A stretch of 64,000 nt of DNA from an uncultured Desulfuromonadales bacterium (lineage in GTDB: Bacteria > Desulfobacterota > Desulfuromonadia > Desulfuromonadales > Geopsychrobacteraceae). The notes beneath the pieces were generated by a model. The model was given only the letters and a program-made list of their open reading frames with translations. It was not told the origin of the DNA and searched no databases. Positions 63,596-64,000 of the stretch are shown here, piece after piece. The stretch's first letter is position 1. The number at the start of each line of letters is the position of its first letter. Both the position numbers and the translations under genes were made by a program. The stretch spans positions 7,937 through 71,936 of the forward strand of contig CALZHQ010000024.1 of the NCBI GenBank assembly GCA_945787295.1, in the 5' to 3' direction.

Positions 63596-64000
63596 TTATC
63601 CAAAGCTCGCGAATTCTTCACGCACCGCAACGATCTCACCACAGGTCATCTTGCCCTCCGGGCAGGGACCGGAGATACAACCGGGACCAGCTTTGGCGAA
63701 CAGCGTCGGCGCAATCGGCTTGACCAGCTTGAGCATCCGTTTTGCCATCTCCTGGATTTCCCATTGAGCACGACGACAGCCGCGCAGGGCGAAGAAGTGG
63801 CGCAGTTCACGACCGTTCATGGTAATGACAATTTTCGTGGTTGCCGCGTTCGGCAGCAGAAAACGGGCATCCTCGGCCGGAATCCCGGCATCAAGCATCT
63901 CGCCGTAAAATTGGTGAATTTCGTCGAGCAGCTGTTGATAGCGCTGATTCAGTTCCGGCTTGGCGGCGATACTGTCGGGAGTGACGGCGGCGAAACGCTT
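63596..64000 (-). CDS. thyX: FAD-dependent thymidylate synthase ThyX (5' end beyond window)
   Basis: The C-terminal 134 codons of a ThyX-type thymidylate synthase. [46 protein letters not shown] is the C-terminal helix and loop characteristic of this flavoenzyme. The start lies past base 64000, so the N-terminal FAD-binding RHRxxS motif is not visible. The end has an unusual [16 protein letters not shown] stretch with three cysteines. Confidence 0.85.
   Translation of the reverse strand, partial: KRFAAVTPDSIAAKPELNQRYQQLLDEIHQFYGEMLDAGIPAEDARFLLPNAATTKIVITMNGRELRHFFALRGCRRAQWEIQEMAKRMLKLVKPIAPTLFAKAGPGCISGPCPEGKMTCGEIVAVREEFASFG

Overview
The window looks like chromosomal DNA of a Desulfuromonadales bacterium (Geobacter/Desulfuromonas/Pelobacter type, Desulfobacterota). 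This is inferred from gene order and gene types, not from a database search: yqeY-cvpA-mutS2-dnaG-rpoD-tRNA(CAT), prfA-prmC-murA-hisGDBHAFE with a short-form HisG, a composite nucleotidyltransferase/phosphomannomutase-like protein beside a GH57 glucanase, stand-alone receiver proteins, rubredoxin, ElbB and a PgeF-RluD pair. There are no phage genes, insertion sequences or CRISPR arrays. Most of the window is core metabolism and information processing, with one small orphan region at about 33.7-34.5 kb. Layout, left to right: (1) 1-0.9 kb, the 3' part of a radical SAM gene leaving the window. (2) 1.0-11.8 kb, a rightward alpha-glucan/sugar-nucleotide cluster: receiver protein, nucleotidyltransferase, GH57 glucanase, GalT, and a 1539-codon ORF joining a GH13 amylase-like enzyme in frame to glycogen synthase. 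A 28-bp perfect hairpin separates it from a convergent HNH gene. (3) 12.3-15.1 kb, TrkA/TrkH potassium uptake. (4) 15.3-18.3 kb leftward: HAD phosphatase, small conserved protein, RluD, PgeF. (5) 18.4-27.1 kb rightward: XRE-cupin regulator, ElbB, rubredoxin, lipoyl synthase plus thioesterase, then the complete 2-oxoglutarate dehydrogenase (sucA-sucB-lpdA) that needs lipoylation, ending at a strong terminator. (6) 27.2-33.7 kb: a membrane-anchored M23 peptidase-like protein, then a BMP-family ABC importer (binding protein, ATPase, two permeases) ending in a xanthine-type phosphoribosyltransferase, together a purine salvage operon. (7) 33.7-37.8 kb: an orphan stretch with a 16-bp palindrome and doubtful small ORFs, then a beta-barrel protein, a small eight-ligand zinc protein with FYVE-like spacing, a SUI1/YciH factor, a GerMN lipoprotein, an SH3 protein with a near-consensus promoter and operator-like dyad, and a secreted DsrE-like protein. 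(8) 37.9-50.3 kb leftward: an ATP-grasp-like protein, LOG-family protein, YkgJ-like Cys protein, RNase P RNA, C4 zinc-ribbon protein, Nif3-like protein, then tRNA(CAT)-rpoD-dnaG-mutS2-cvpA-yqeY (the macromolecular synthesis cluster without rpsU). (9) 50.5-55.0 kb rightward: NfeD protease plus slipin, a 53-residue membrane peptide, a PadR regulator with an N-terminal Cys/His cluster, and a Gly/Ser-rich lipoprotein. (10) 55.0-64.0 kb leftward: thyX (cut by the window edge), prfA, prmC, murA, a 314-bp gap with a degenerate inverted repeat, then hisG-D-B-H-A-F-E ending at a 21-bp perfect hairpin. The strongest candidates for follow-up are the GH13-GlgA fusion with its internal ribosome-binding site, the FYVE-like 67-residue zinc protein, the lysidine-type identity of the CAT tRNA, the PadR/Cys-peptide pair, and the orphan region at 33.7-34.5 kb.
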